DNA from: Yamadazyma tenuis
Lineage: Eukaryota > Ascomycota > Pichiomycetes > Serinales > Debaryomycetaceae
Length of the DNA stretch: 64,000 nucleotides
Direction: 5' to 3'
Assembly: GCF_029203305.1 (NCBI RefSeq)
Contig: NC_089462.1
Location: 372,001 to 436,000 of the forward strand
Below the pieces are notes generated by a model, which made no database searches, was not told where the DNA came from, and saw only the letters and a list, made by a program, of their open reading frames with translations. This document shows positions 55,900 through 63,861 of the stretch, piece by piece (the stretch's first letter is position 1; each line of letters starts with the position of its first letter). Made by a program: the position numbers and the translations under genes.

Positions 55900-56925
55900 A
55901 TGTTTGGCTCACCCTTTGTAAGAAGTAATGGGCAGCTGCTGTCTACACCTCCTCTGCATTTCAAGGACAGTGCCAGAAGTGCCATTTACCAGCGGTTGCC
56001 CCTGGTATCTCTGCCCTCAGCATCCTCCATCCGATCCGCACCTTCATTCCAACAGTACAATAAGCAGATCCACCAGCACCATCTGTTCAAGTCGCTGAAC
56101 TCGAGTATCTTCTCCAAGCGGTCTGCACGCTCGGCTCCCTCTCGATATTCGTCGTCCAGTGTCACAATTCCCGAGGATAGTGAACCTGTTTCCACTACGG
56201 TGGAGCAGTTTGTGAATGATATCCAACTTCATGAAACTCACTTCCAACAAGAAGTCGAAAACGGCATAGAACGCAAAACCATTCTGTTGGACGATGATAC
56301 CGACGAACTTTACAAAATCTCGTTGGGATCGGGTCTCATGTACCAAAACACTCCTGAGTCGTTGATCGATTGGAACCTAAATGTCACCCGGTGTAAGTTG
56401 ATCTTGATACAAATGCCCATGGTGTCTGCTGTTCCTGAGTTGCACTACTCGCTGGGCTCATTCCCACTACTTGTGGGAGACCTTGCACAAACTTGTCATC
56501 TAGTGTTGATTCAGCCGCACATACCCGATAAAGAGCTCATCTACACGTTATACTCATCAGATCTTTACCAGGAACACAATTTGGACGCCGCCTTCAAGAA
56601 AAGCGTAGCGGAAATCAGCGTCAAACAATCCCCCTTGCTTCAAATCAACTCACCAACCAAAGGAAATCAAGCACCTATAACGTCTGCTGATAACCAAGCG
56701 GCTTTGAAATTCAAGTACAAGGAAATCGCCCTTCGAAATTACCTTATAAACTTGGCTGCTGCAGCCACCACTGCACACGAATACAAGATCCGATCTGATG
56801 AGGTCAAGAAACAGCTCAACCAATCTACTGGTGGGAAAAAGATCAAATTATCAAAGGATGATAAAAAACGCTTATGGGATCAGGTTAGACTGGACGTCTT
56901 TAAAAGAGCTGGCTTAGAGGAATAA
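55900..56925 (+). CDS. Hypothetical protein, 341 aa
   Basis: This 341-residue soluble protein has no membrane helices. Residues 1-~95 are Ser/Arg/Pro-rich and probably disordered. A folded middle follows, with LYKISLGSGLMYQNTPESLI and VTRCKLILIQMPMVSAVPEL. The C-terminus is highly charged and helical and ends KKRLWDQVRLDVFKRAGLEE. The clean start, sharp stop and charged C-terminal helix argue for a real conserved gene, but I do not recognise it with confidence. Length and tail make the TFIIH-associated Tfb6 family one weak candidate; I assign no function. It converges on FCF2 with 83 bp between stops. Confidence 0.75.
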   Translation: MFGSPFVRSNGQLLSTPPLHFKDSARSAIYQRLPLVSLPSASSIRSAPSFQQYNKQIHQHHLFKSLNSSIFSKRSARSAPSRYSSSSVTIPEDSEPVSTTVEQFVNDIQLHETHFQQEVENGIERKTILLDDDTDELYKISLGSGLMYQNTPESLIDWNLNVTRCKLILIQMPMVSAVPELHYSLGSFPLLVGDLAQTCHLVLIQPHIPDKELIYTLYSSDLYQEHNLDAAFKKSVAEISVKQSPLLQINSPTKGNQAPITSADNQAALKFKYKEIALRNYLINLAAAATTAHEYKIRSDEVKKQLNQSTGGKKIKLSKDDKKRLWDQVRLDVFKRAGLEE

Positions 56926-57008
56926 GACCCCAGGAACTTGGATGTTTTTCATGAATCATTTATGTACATACCACTAAATACGAATACGAATTTCAAATGG
57001 AGTTATGT

Positions 57009-57695
57009 TTAATACTTCTTTCTCATGCTCTTGACCTTCTTATAGTGGGCTTTACCTCCACTAGTTTTATGTTTTTGAATCTCGCTGTACTTTCTTTTAA
57101 AGTACTTCTGCGAGTCGTTGTCATGAAGAATCTCGTCAACGAGCGAGGTTCCACGCTGCTTCTTGGTCATCCTCGAGTAGAATTCGGTATTTCCTTCTAC
57201 AATAGTACCCATCTGGAAATATTTAGGAGTCTCCCACTTATCTTTCTTGTAATGTCTTTTGGGGTCCAAAGCACTTCTCTGCTTGATAATTAGCAAGTCC
57301 CTCTTGATAGAATCAGTTATTTCAGGGGCTTTCATGTTGAACCATTTGCTGCCACTGTCGTCTGTCTCATCTTTCTTTGGTGCCTTTATGATTATAGGAT
57401 CATTAATTGTGACTATATCCTTCTTTGCCTGTGGTTTGAGGGTGGTTTCAAGATTGGCATGGATCTTAGGAAGCCTGTCCACCCGCTCTTTGAGTTGTGT
57501 GAAACGGTCTTTATTGGCGTTGGGCGTATCTTCGTTAGATTGGGTCTGCTGTTTGAGGTGGTGAAACAAGCTTTCTAGACTCATTTCATGATATGCTTGG
57601 TGATCTGAGACTATAGATTCGGTGGTGGAGGGGATATCCGTCTCCGAGACTTCGGAGATGTGTTCCTCGTGCGTGGAGGTGGTGTGTGGAGCCAT
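57009..57695 (-). CDS. FCF2: Pre-rRNA processing protein Fcf2
   Basis: This 228-residue nucleolar protein of the Fcf2 family is needed for early cleavages at sites A0-A2 and 40S synthesis. The N-terminal half is acidic and variable. The conserved half starts with SKWFNMKAPEITDSIKRDLL and continues with IIKQRSALDPKRHYKK, PKYFQMGTIVEGNTEFYSRM and TKKQRGTSLVDEIL. A basic C-terminus (KVKSMRKKY) follows. Length is close to yeast Fcf2 (217 aa). RRPE and PAC motifs lie directly upstream. Confidence 0.95.
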   Translation of the reverse strand: MAPHTTSTHEEHISEVSETDIPSTTESIVSDHQAYHEMSLESLFHHLKQQTQSNEDTPNANKDRFTQLKERVDRLPKIHANLETTLKPQAKKDIVTINDPIIIKAPKKDETDDSGSKWFNMKAPEITDSIKRDLLIIKQRSALDPKRHYKKDKWETPKYFQMGTIVEGNTEFYSRMTKKQRGTSLVDEILHDNDSQKYFKRKYSEIQKHKTSGGKAHYKKVKSMRKKY

Positions 57696-57735
57696 TGATG
57701 TTTATAAAAGTAGTATACAAAAAATGTTAAGAATA

Positions 57736-57753
57736 AAAATTTTGAGATGAGCG
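57736..57753. promoter_or_regulatory. Adjacent RRPE and PAC motifs upstream of FCF2
   Basis: AAAAATTTT (57736-57744) is followed without a gap by GAGATGAGC (57745-57753), which contains the PAC core GATGAG. The pair is the hallmark of ribosome-biogenesis promoters and lies 41-58 bp upstream of the FCF2 ATG. The other flank is the 3' end of the zinc-finger gene, so FCF2 is the clear target. Confidence 0.75.
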
Positions 57754-57775
57754 AGCACCCATAGTAAATTTTCAG

Positions 57776-58852
57776 TCAGATGGTCTTGATACTGTCGTAC
57801 AACTCATCATCGTATTTATCTGGTTGGCCAGCATCCTTATCAGATGAGCGGATAGGAATGCTGAGCTTGGCATTGGCATCAAGAAGAACTTCTTTGATGT
57901 ACCAGAGTTTCCTCTTCTCGTCCACCAAATGCGTTAGTTGTTTGGTAGCGATCTTGTTGACCCTCTGGCTAGTGGATAACTGATTCAGCAATTTTTGGTG
58001 TAATTTTTGTAGCTCACCCAAGTCTATAACTGTGTCCTCACTTTCATCTTCAGGTTGCATTTCCGTGAACGCATCAATGGCATTCTTCAATTGGGGCGGA
58101 AGTTTGGTATCGTTGTCTTCAAACTGTTCGTGATAGTATGATTGGTACCTTTTCATGGCAATTCTGTACTGTTTGGAAGTAAGGGGAATACGGTAAAGAG
58201 TTTTGAACTCGTCCGAGGAATCGCTGACAATGTTCAAGAAATCATTCGAAAACCACCACGGCACTCGCAACTCGTAGTCATCTTCTATCATCGATAAAAA
58301 TTCCAACTCTGTCACCTTGTCCTGGTTCAAGAAGTTGGCTTCCATGCGACCTTTTTTGACCCGGTCTCTATTTAATGTCACGGCATCCCGAAGAATGTGC
58401 AAGTCATGTACACCTTTCACGTGCTTGGCCAACGCGTCTGACCTAGTGAAGTGCTTTTCACATTCGGGAATTGGACAGAAATATGGCTTTTCTCCCGTGT
58501 GCGTACGACAGTGAGAGATCAATGCAAACCTAGACGGTTGTTCAACACCGTAACGAGCACATCCTTCCCAGAGACACGAGTATTTGGTGGGCGTGTTGAC
58601 AGTCAAGCTGTTTGTGTAGTTCAAGTGTTGATTGTTCAAGTGTCTTACTAAAGAAGGCAAATTTGTGTGTTGGCTCTCCGGGCAATCAGTCCATTTACAA
58701 CTCAAGTCATCTGAATCTGCCTTATTGTTCCGTTTTTTTGGCTCATCTTCGTCGTCATCCTTGATATCGGGTTCATCTAAAGCAACAGATATCGATTCGG
58801 GAAGGGGTTCTGCGACCGGTGTTATAGAGTGCTCTGTGGGTGGTGCTTCCAT
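57776..58852 (-). CDS. C2H2 zinc-finger protein, Iec1-like
   Basis: This 358-residue protein starts at the ATG at 58852. After an acidic N-terminus come C2H2 fingers: a diverged one (CKWTDCPESQHTNLPSLVRH), a second (CLWEGCARYGVEQPSRFALI) with SHCRTHTGEKPY, and a classical third (CPIPECEKHFTRSDALAKHV). The long helical C-terminus has KLHQKLLNQLSTSQRVNKIA and KRKLWYIKEVLL. Finger order and the TGEKP linker recall fission-yeast Iec1, a subunit of the INO80 chromatin remodeller, and its filamentous-fungal relatives. I hold that identity only moderately. It is head-to-head with nothing; FRS2 ends just upstream. Confidence 0.8.
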   Translation of the reverse strand: MEAPPTEHSITPVAEPLPESISVALDEPDIKDDDEDEPKKRNNKADSDDLSCKWTDCPESQHTNLPSLVRHLNNQHLNYTNSLTVNTPTKYSCLWEGCARYGVEQPSRFALISHCRTHTGEKPYFCPIPECEKHFTRSDALAKHVKGVHDLHILRDAVTLNRDRVKKGRMEANFLNQDKVTELEFLSMIEDDYELRVPWWFSNDFLNIVSDSSDEFKTLYRIPLTSKQYRIAMKRYQSYYHEQFEDNDTKLPPQLKNAIDAFTEMQPEDESEDTVIDLGELQKLHQKLLNQLSTSQRVNKIATKQLTHLVDEKRKLWYIKEVLLDANAKLSIPIRSSDKDAGQPDKYDDELYDSIKTI

Positions 58853-58939
58853 GCTGCGCAATAGGTTTAAGTTTGGAAAACTAGTTTCGAAAACGCGACT
58901 GGTGGTTTTTTCAACTTGTATTAATTACAGCATATATAC

Positions 58940-60427
58940 TTACACCAACAACTCATCCAATCTAGCAGCAGGGTTGGTCTCAATAAAGTCCAAGGACACC
59001 TTATGGCCCAATAATTCTCTGATATTGGAAACATTGTACTTAATCATGGTTGGTCTCTCCAACGATAATCCCCATCCTAACACTCTCAAATTCTTGGGTA
59101 ATCCCATAGCTTCTAACATTTCGGGTCTGAACATTCCCGAGTTACCAATTTCCACCCACTTCTTCAATATCTTATGGTATGCAAAAATTTCCATCGAAGG
59201 CTCGGTGTATGGGTTATAGGCGGCTTTGAATCTCAAGTCAGTGACCCCCATCTTACCAAAGAAATCTTCCATGAAGCCAATCAAGTCACCTAAAGTGATG
59301 TCGTAACCAGCCATGACTCCTTCCACCTGGTGGAATTCTGCCAAGTGAGTGGCATCCACGGCCTCGTTTCTGAACACTCTATCGATGGAAAAGTAACGCA
59401 CGGGCCTGGGGTTTTTGGCCAATTCCTTCAACATGTGAGAAGAGATGGAAGTGGTATGAGTTCTCAACACCATTCTCAAACTTTCCTCCAACTTCCAAGG
59501 ATATCTGTAACCTATGGAGCCGTATTTTCCTTCTTGGTGGACTTGTTTGACATTTTCCAAGTATTCCTTATCTTGTGGAAGTCCTCCAACTTTGGGGTCC
59601 TTCAAGTAGAAAGTATCCTGTAAATCTCTAGCTGGATGTTGTTGAGGAACAAACAATGTGTCGAAGTTCCAGAAACCTGTATCAACGTATTGGTTAGAAG
59701 GCATTTCTATGAATCCCATGGAGAAGAAGATTTGTCTGAATTCTTCTCTAACTTTGTTTAAAGGATGTAATGCTCCACTTTGAGGATAAACCCCTTCGGA
59801 ATTGAAGTTATATGGCTTGAACTTCTTGTCAGCCCAGGTGTTGTTGGTAATCATTTCACTGGTGATGTCAGTTTCGAGACTGACGATTTCTACCGAAAAT
59901 TTGTCGGTCTTGGTGATTTTGTAACCCACAATCTTGTTGAGAGTAATCAATTTTCTCTTTTTCAATTCTGTGAGTTCTTTCTTATCTTCCAAAGTACCGG
60001 ATTTCTTGATGATTTGCAAGTTTTGCACCACAGAATCTTCTGGCAAAGATGACACTTTCGAAACCAACTTATCACTGTCCTTGGCAATCCACCCATTCTT
60101 GAAGGCTTTACCTTGACCTAGTTTACCAACGGCACCCAACTTTGAATTCACGTCCGAAATCTTCAATCCGTCGACGGACTTGATGACTTCTTCCAACAAC
60201 CGGATTTCGTGGGATCCATTCACCAAGAAGTCTTGCGCTTCTTTGGTCAAGTCCCATTGTTCGATTTCGATTTTGGAGAAGTTGATTAATTCCTTGGACC
60301 ACAACGAGGTCAAGTTAGAGTGGAGGGTACTGGCATCGAGCGACTTGAGCTCGGGACACTCCAATGTGTTTTCGACCGAGCCGTACTTGTCAACAACCTT
60401 TAAGATGTTAAGCTGCAAATCTGCCAT
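58940..60427 (-). CDS. FRS2: Cytosolic phenylalanyl-tRNA synthetase, alpha subunit
   Basis: This 495-residue class II synthetase subunit charges tRNA-Phe as an alpha2-beta2 enzyme with Frs1. The N-terminal ~200 residues hold winged-helix tRNA-binding modules. The catalytic core includes SGALHPLNKVREEFRQIFFS and FIEMPSNQYVDTGFWNFDTL, and VPQQHPARDLQDTFY. Motif 2 is FSIDRVFRNEAVDATHLAEF and motif 3 is GWGLSLERPTMIKYNV. Length agrees with yeast Frs2 (503 aa). Codon use is biased as in a highly expressed gene. Confidence 0.98.
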   Translation of the reverse strand: MADLQLNILKVVDKYGSVENTLECPELKSLDASTLHSNLTSLWSKELINFSKIEIEQWDLTKEAQDFLVNGSHEIRLLEEVIKSVDGLKISDVNSKLGAVGKLGQGKAFKNGWIAKDSDKLVSKVSSLPEDSVVQNLQIIKKSGTLEDKKELTELKKRKLITLNKIVGYKITKTDKFSVEIVSLETDITSEMITNNTWADKKFKPYNFNSEGVYPQSGALHPLNKVREEFRQIFFSMGFIEMPSNQYVDTGFWNFDTLFVPQQHPARDLQDTFYLKDPKVGGLPQDKEYLENVKQVHQEGKYGSIGYRYPWKLEESLRMVLRTHTTSISSHMLKELAKNPRPVRYFSIDRVFRNEAVDATHLAEFHQVEGVMAGYDITLGDLIGFMEDFFGKMGVTDLRFKAAYNPYTEPSMEIFAYHKILKKWVEIGNSGMFRPEMLEAMGLPKNLRVLGWGLSLERPTMIKYNVSNIRELLGHKVSLDFIETNPAARLDELLV

Positions 60428-60544
60428 GGTTGAGTATATGTTTGAGTCCTTGGTGATAAATTTTCAAGGACGCTGAGAAGTCGCGGGCGGGTGTTAACGC
60501 GCGATGTGAGTTAACCTCAGACCTGGGGGGAACTAGCGGGGACC

Positions 60545-60605
60545 CCCCTGCGCTCGTGCCATGTAGCTCAACCCAGGGGGCCACCGCCTGACCCAGGGGG
60601 CCACC
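60545..60605. promoter_or_regulatory. STRE-bearing direct repeat in the PMP3/FRS2 promoter
   Basis: ACCCAGGGGGCCACC is repeated exactly at 60571-60585 and 60591-60605, a 20-bp period. Each copy contains AGGGG, and a CCCCT lies at 60545-60549. Three stress-element cores in ~55 bp suggest Msn2/4-type or another C2H2 control. PMP3, a stress-linked membrane peptide, is the likelier target than FRS2, though it is ~520 bp away. Confidence 0.5.
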
Positions 60606-61028
60606 TATTCCTCTTGGAGTTCCCGAGGAATCTATAGTTCAGTGATGTCCTCCCAGATGGTCCAAAAACTATAAACATTTCATGACCTGACTTTGCATAC
60701 TGTAAATCTTGCTGCATTGGCCATTTGCTCAATAACCTCTATAAATGCCGAGCTCAGTTACTATTGCTTGCTCGTTCGAGTGTTGCTAAAGTTCATTTTT
60801 TACGGTTGGTGTGCGAGTTTCCTACTATCTCCAGCACAACAGGAGTTCATAATCAAAGGCTGCAAACATCTGGGAGTCTGCACAAGTGTAGTCATATACG
60901 GAGATATATTAACTAAAAATAACTAACTAGGCTGGTGGAGTTGCTTTTGAATGATTAATGTTTAGGTTTGGTTTCCTTGCTGAGTAGCCAGGAGAAGAAT
61001 TACAGTGCGGCTTAGCAACATCAACCAC

Positions 61029-61034
61029 TATAAA
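61029..61034 (+). promoter_or_regulatory. TATA box of PMP3
   Basis: TATAAA is 88 bp upstream of the PMP3 ATG, a normal distance for a short yeast transcript. Confidence 0.5.
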
Positions 61035-61121
61035 TTGGAACACCAGCCCCCTGAAATTTGTAGTACAGAAATAATTGTTTTGTTGAGTCTTACCAATAAA
61101 CATTAATTTCAATACTTTGCA

Positions 61122-61295
61122 ATGGCTGTTACGTGCTCCGACATCTTCAAGTTAATTTTCGCCATTATCTTACCTCCATTGGGAGTGTTCCTTGAAAGAG
61201 GATGTTCTTCGTCCTTGTTCATCAATATCATCTTGACGATTTTAGGATATATCCCCGGTATCATACATGCGGTTTATGTTATTATGAAGTATTGA
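61122..61295 (+). CDS. PMP3: Plasma membrane proteolipid Pmp3/Sna1 family, 57 aa
   Basis: A very short gene: 57 codons from ATG at 61122 to TGA at 61293. The peptide starts MAVTCSDIFKLIFAIILPPL and has the Pmp3 signature LPPLGVFLERG in the first helix. The second hydrophobic segment NIILTILGYIPGIIHAVYVI contains the family's ILTxLGYxPGxxHAxY pattern. Two membrane helices form a hairpin; S. cerevisiae Pmp3 (55 aa) affects membrane potential and salt tolerance. The family match is strong and the reading frame is intact. It converges on LPD1, with 109 bp between stops. Confidence 0.95.
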   Translation: MAVTCSDIFKLIFAIILPPLGVFLERGCSSSLFINIILTILGYIPGIIHAVYVIMKY

Positions 61296-61404
61296 TTTCC
61301 TCATGTATTAGTATGTACACAATATACGCCTACGCGAATACTTTTGTAGTTATGGTTTTGCCGGTTCGCATTTCATTTGATGGTAAATATATTTCACTAT
61401 GGAC

Positions 61405-62880
61405 CTAGAAGTTAATAGGCTTGTCAAAAGTAGCAAGGGCTGCTTCCTTGAAGGCTTCACTAAGAGTTGGGTGGGCATGACAAGTTCTGGCCACATCTTC
61501 GGTGGAAGCACCGTATTCGAGAGCCAATCCACCTTCAGCAATCATTTCCCCAGCGTTAGGACCAATGATGTGAGCACCCAAAATTCTTTGGGTTTCAGCA
61601 TCCGCCAAGATCTTGACGAACCCGTCAGTATCCACGTTGGTCTTGGCTCTGGAGTTGGCGATGAATGGGAATTTACCAACCTTGAACTTGATACCTTGTT
61701 CCTTCAATTGTTGCTCATTAGCACCAACCCATGCGACTTCAGGATGAGTGTACATGACAGAAGGAATGTTACCGTAGTTGACGTGACCGTAGCCAGTCTT
61801 GATGATTTCAGCAGCAGCAATACCTTCTTCTTCGGCCTTGTGTGCCAACATAGGTCCAAAGGTAACATCGCCAATCACTTGAATGTGTTCATGCTTAGTT
61901 CTGAAGTTCGAGTCGATGACCAATCTACCCTTTTGATCAACTTCCAAACCTACATTCTCAAAGTTCAATCCAGCAGTGTGTGGTCTCCTACCAATGGCAA
62001 CCAACAACACGTCGGATTCCAACTCTTCCTTTTCACCAGACTTGACGTTTTCAACCTCAATCTTCACCACATCTCCTTCTCTGACACCTTTGGTGACCTT
62101 TGTTCCCAACTTAAACTTGAGACCTTGCTTGGCCAACAACTTCTGGGTCTGTTTGGCCACCTCGTCGTCCATACCAGCACCAATGGCGTTTTGAAATTCG
62201 ATGATGGTGACTTCGGCACCTAATCTCGACCATACAGAGGCCATTTCTAAACCAATGATACCTCCACCAATGATGGACAATCTGTTGGGGACCTCCAGCA
62301 ATTCCAAGATCCCGGTCGACGACACGATTCTCTCTTCATCGATCTCGATTCCAGGGAATGGAGTGACCTCGGAACCTGTGGCAACAATGATGTTTTTGGC
62401 TTCGACCGAGTAATCTTCAGCTCCGTCGAGGGGTTTGACATTGATATTGTGCTCATCAATAAAAGATCCAGCACCTTTCAAGTAGTCGATTTTGTTCTTT
62501 TTAAGTAACATTTCCACTCCACTGGTTAAACCAGTAACAGCTTTTTGTTTGGCTTTTTGTAAGTTTTCCACGTTGACCTTTACGTCTCCAGCAATGTCGA
62601 TACCTCTGCTCTTGGCCTCGTGTTGGATTTGGTGGTACAAGTGCGAGTTGTTCAACAAGGCCTTGGAAGGAATACATCCGACATTAAGACAAGTACCTCC
62701 CAACGAACCTCTTTTCTCGATACAAGCGGTATTGAATCCTAATTGGGCAGCCTTAATGGCCGCCACGTACCCACCGGGACCGCCACCAATGACAACGACG
62801 TCGTAGCTTTTGGATGAGGCGAACCGAATGAACTGGCCCAAATTGAATTGTCTAGACAGTTTGATGTTTGATCTTAACAT
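61405..62880 (-). CDS. LPD1: Dihydrolipoamide dehydrogenase (E3)
   Basis: This 491-residue mitochondrial flavoprotein re-oxidises lipoamide in pyruvate dehydrogenase, 2-oxoglutarate dehydrogenase and the glycine cleavage system. A presequence ([20 protein letters not shown]) precedes the FAD motif [20 protein letters not shown]. The redox disulfide is in [14 protein letters not shown]. The NAD motif is [15 protein letters not shown], and the catalytic His is in [14 protein letters not shown]. Codon 195 is CTG (62296-62298), in TGILELxEVPNRL, where a polar residue suits the family better than Leu. Short GC-rich repeats lie upstream. Confidence 0.98.
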   Translation of the reverse strand: MLRSNIKLSRQFNLGQFIRFASSKSYDVVVIGGGPGGYVAAIKAAQLGFNTACIEKRGSLGGTCLNVGCIPSKALLNNSHLYHQIQHEAKSRGIDIAGDVKVNVENLQKAKQKAVTGLTSGVEMLLKKNKIDYLKGAGSFIDEHNINVKPLDGAEDYSVEAKNIIVATGSEVTPFPGIEIDEERIVSSTGILELLEVPNRLSIIGGGIIGLEMASVWSRLGAEVTIIEFQNAIGAGMDDEVAKQTQKLLAKQGLKFKLGTKVTKGVREGDVVKIEVENVKSGEKEELESDVLLVAIGRRPHTAGLNFENVGLEVDQKGRLVIDSNFRTKHEHIQVIGDVTFGPMLAHKAEEEGIAAAEIIKTGYGHVNYGNIPSVMYTHPEVAWVGANEQQLKEQGIKFKVGKFPFIANSRAKTNVDTDGFVKILADAETQRILGAHIIGPNAGEMIAEGGLALEYGASTEDVARTCHAHPTLSEAFKEAALATFDKPINF

Positions 62881-62960
62881 TGTTTCTAAATTGATGACAA
62901 GGATTACTTGAGTGAAGATTTTATATCAAAAAATGGTTGGTAATTGTCCGAAGAACGCGA

Positions 62961-62985
62961 GGCCGGGGCACGACCGGCCGGGGCA
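62961..62985. repeat. Short direct repeat in LPD1 upstream region
   Basis: GGCCGGGGCA is at 62961-62970 and again at 62976-62985, 81-105 bp upstream of the LPD1 ATG. It contains paired CCGG cores and might bind a zinc-cluster or C2H2 factor; nothing more can be said. Confidence 0.4.
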
Positions 62986-63295
62986 ATCACGGACGATAGT
63001 TGAGGATCCGAGTGGGTGTATGGGTCAAAACTCCCCGGGCGGTCACGAGTGGACGGTGAGGGAGTGATGAGCTAAAAACACCGGCTTGAGGTGTACAGGT
63101 ATATTTGGGAGGGGCAGTGAAGAGTGGATCGGGTGGTGTGTAGGAGAGTGATGCTTTGAAGACACTCCGGGAGTCGCGGGGATGTTGGTGCGGTGAGCGA
63201 CGGCGCCAAAGTTAGGGCGAGGGCGCGAACTCTGGCACCAGGAGGAAGCCAGCACCGCACCACCTCCGCCCCTTCATCCACCCTCGTCACGGTGA

Positions 63296-63350
63296 CCTGG
63301 TGGTAACCTGGTGGTGGCCTGGTGGTGGCCTGGTGGTGGCCTGGTGGTGG
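63296..63350. repeat. 11-bp G-rich tandem repeat, five units
   Basis: CCTGGTGGTGG is perfect at 63307-63317, 63318-63328, 63329-63339 and 63340-63350. A variant CCTGGTGGTAA precedes it at 63296-63306. Runs of paired G every few bases could form a weak two-layer G-quadruplex on the plus strand. The tryptophan- and glycine-rich frames read across it are artefacts. Confidence 0.85.
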
Positions 63351-63776
63351 TCGGGCGGTGAGTCATGGGAACATCGCCTACTCAATGATCGGACTGATCT
63401 CAAGTCAAAAACAGCCTCCACTCCCCCTTTTCAACAACACTACCACCACAAACCCGCATTTGTTCACCAGGATCAGACAATATTATGCCTTGATTCCGCA
63501 CCTGGCGATCATCTGCGTGGGTGCGGCTCAGGACTGTCTGCGAACCGTCCGCTAAACCGCCATCAAATCAGCTTTGAGTTGGAAGATGTTCTATTGCCGT
63601 ACAACAGACTAAATAAGGTTCGGCAAGCATTCCACATTGTTGACCATGGTGAATTATTACATGGATTTGATCACATGAAATTCCTTAACCGGTCAAATGA
63701 ATCTTTCATGTCAGGAACCAATGGTTCGAATAGATTAAATCACCTTCACAACCAAGCTAAAAAATATATCTGGTAG
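63300..63776 (+). other. Open frame without usable start; possible 3' exon or gene remnant
   Basis: No stop interrupts this frame for 158 codons, but the first ATG is near its end (63674). The first ~60 codons are read from a GC-rich repeat and look artificial. From about 63560 the translation (FELEDVLLPYNRLNKVRQAF and onward, ending QAKKYIW) looks like ordinary protein. A separate 56-codon ATG frame overlaps at 63385-63555 and has three CTG codons. The 3' part might be a downstream exon or a decayed gene. I do not recognise either frame. Confidence 0.25.
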
Positions 63777-63861
63777 CCTTCGACTACACTTTTCACGAAC
63801 GATAGCCGACGCCAATACAATCCCGGTAGAGTTTTCCGTGCCTTTTGCCCCCTCTGCGGTA

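Larger units (their letters stand above)
60428..61121. other. FRS2-PMP3 divergent intergenic region
   Basis: These 694 bp start GC-rich near FRS2 (60480-60620, with stress elements and a 15-bp direct repeat) and turn AT-rich towards PMP3. CTATAAAT at about 60738-60745 and TATAAA at 61029-61034 are TATA-like; the second fits PMP3. Frames at 60693-60926 and 60927-61112 look incidental. Whether the first TATA drives a separate transcript is unknown. Confidence 0.55.
62881..63861. other. Region upstream of LPD1 with G-rich repeats and no clear gene
   Basis: About 980 bp. 62940-63360 is GC-rich and holds the LPD1 promoter, a 10-bp direct repeat and an 11-bp tandem repeat. From 63300 to 63776 one plus-strand frame stays open without a usable ATG (listed separately). 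No RNA gene or mobile element is evident. Confidence 0.5.

Noticed and set aside
60748..60785. tRNA-like A-box (GAGCTCAGTT) and B-box-like (GTTCGAG) sequences
   Set aside because: The two are only about 25 bases apart and no cloverleaf can be folded around them.
60693..61112. Short frames on both strands upstream of PMP3
   Set aside because: No family features. They lie in the region needed for the PMP3 promoter.
63182..63220. First exon for the 63560-63776 frame beginning at the ATG at 63182
   Set aside because: The splice donor (GTGAGC) is weak, the exon would be a few codons long, and the surroundings are GC-rich promoter sequence.
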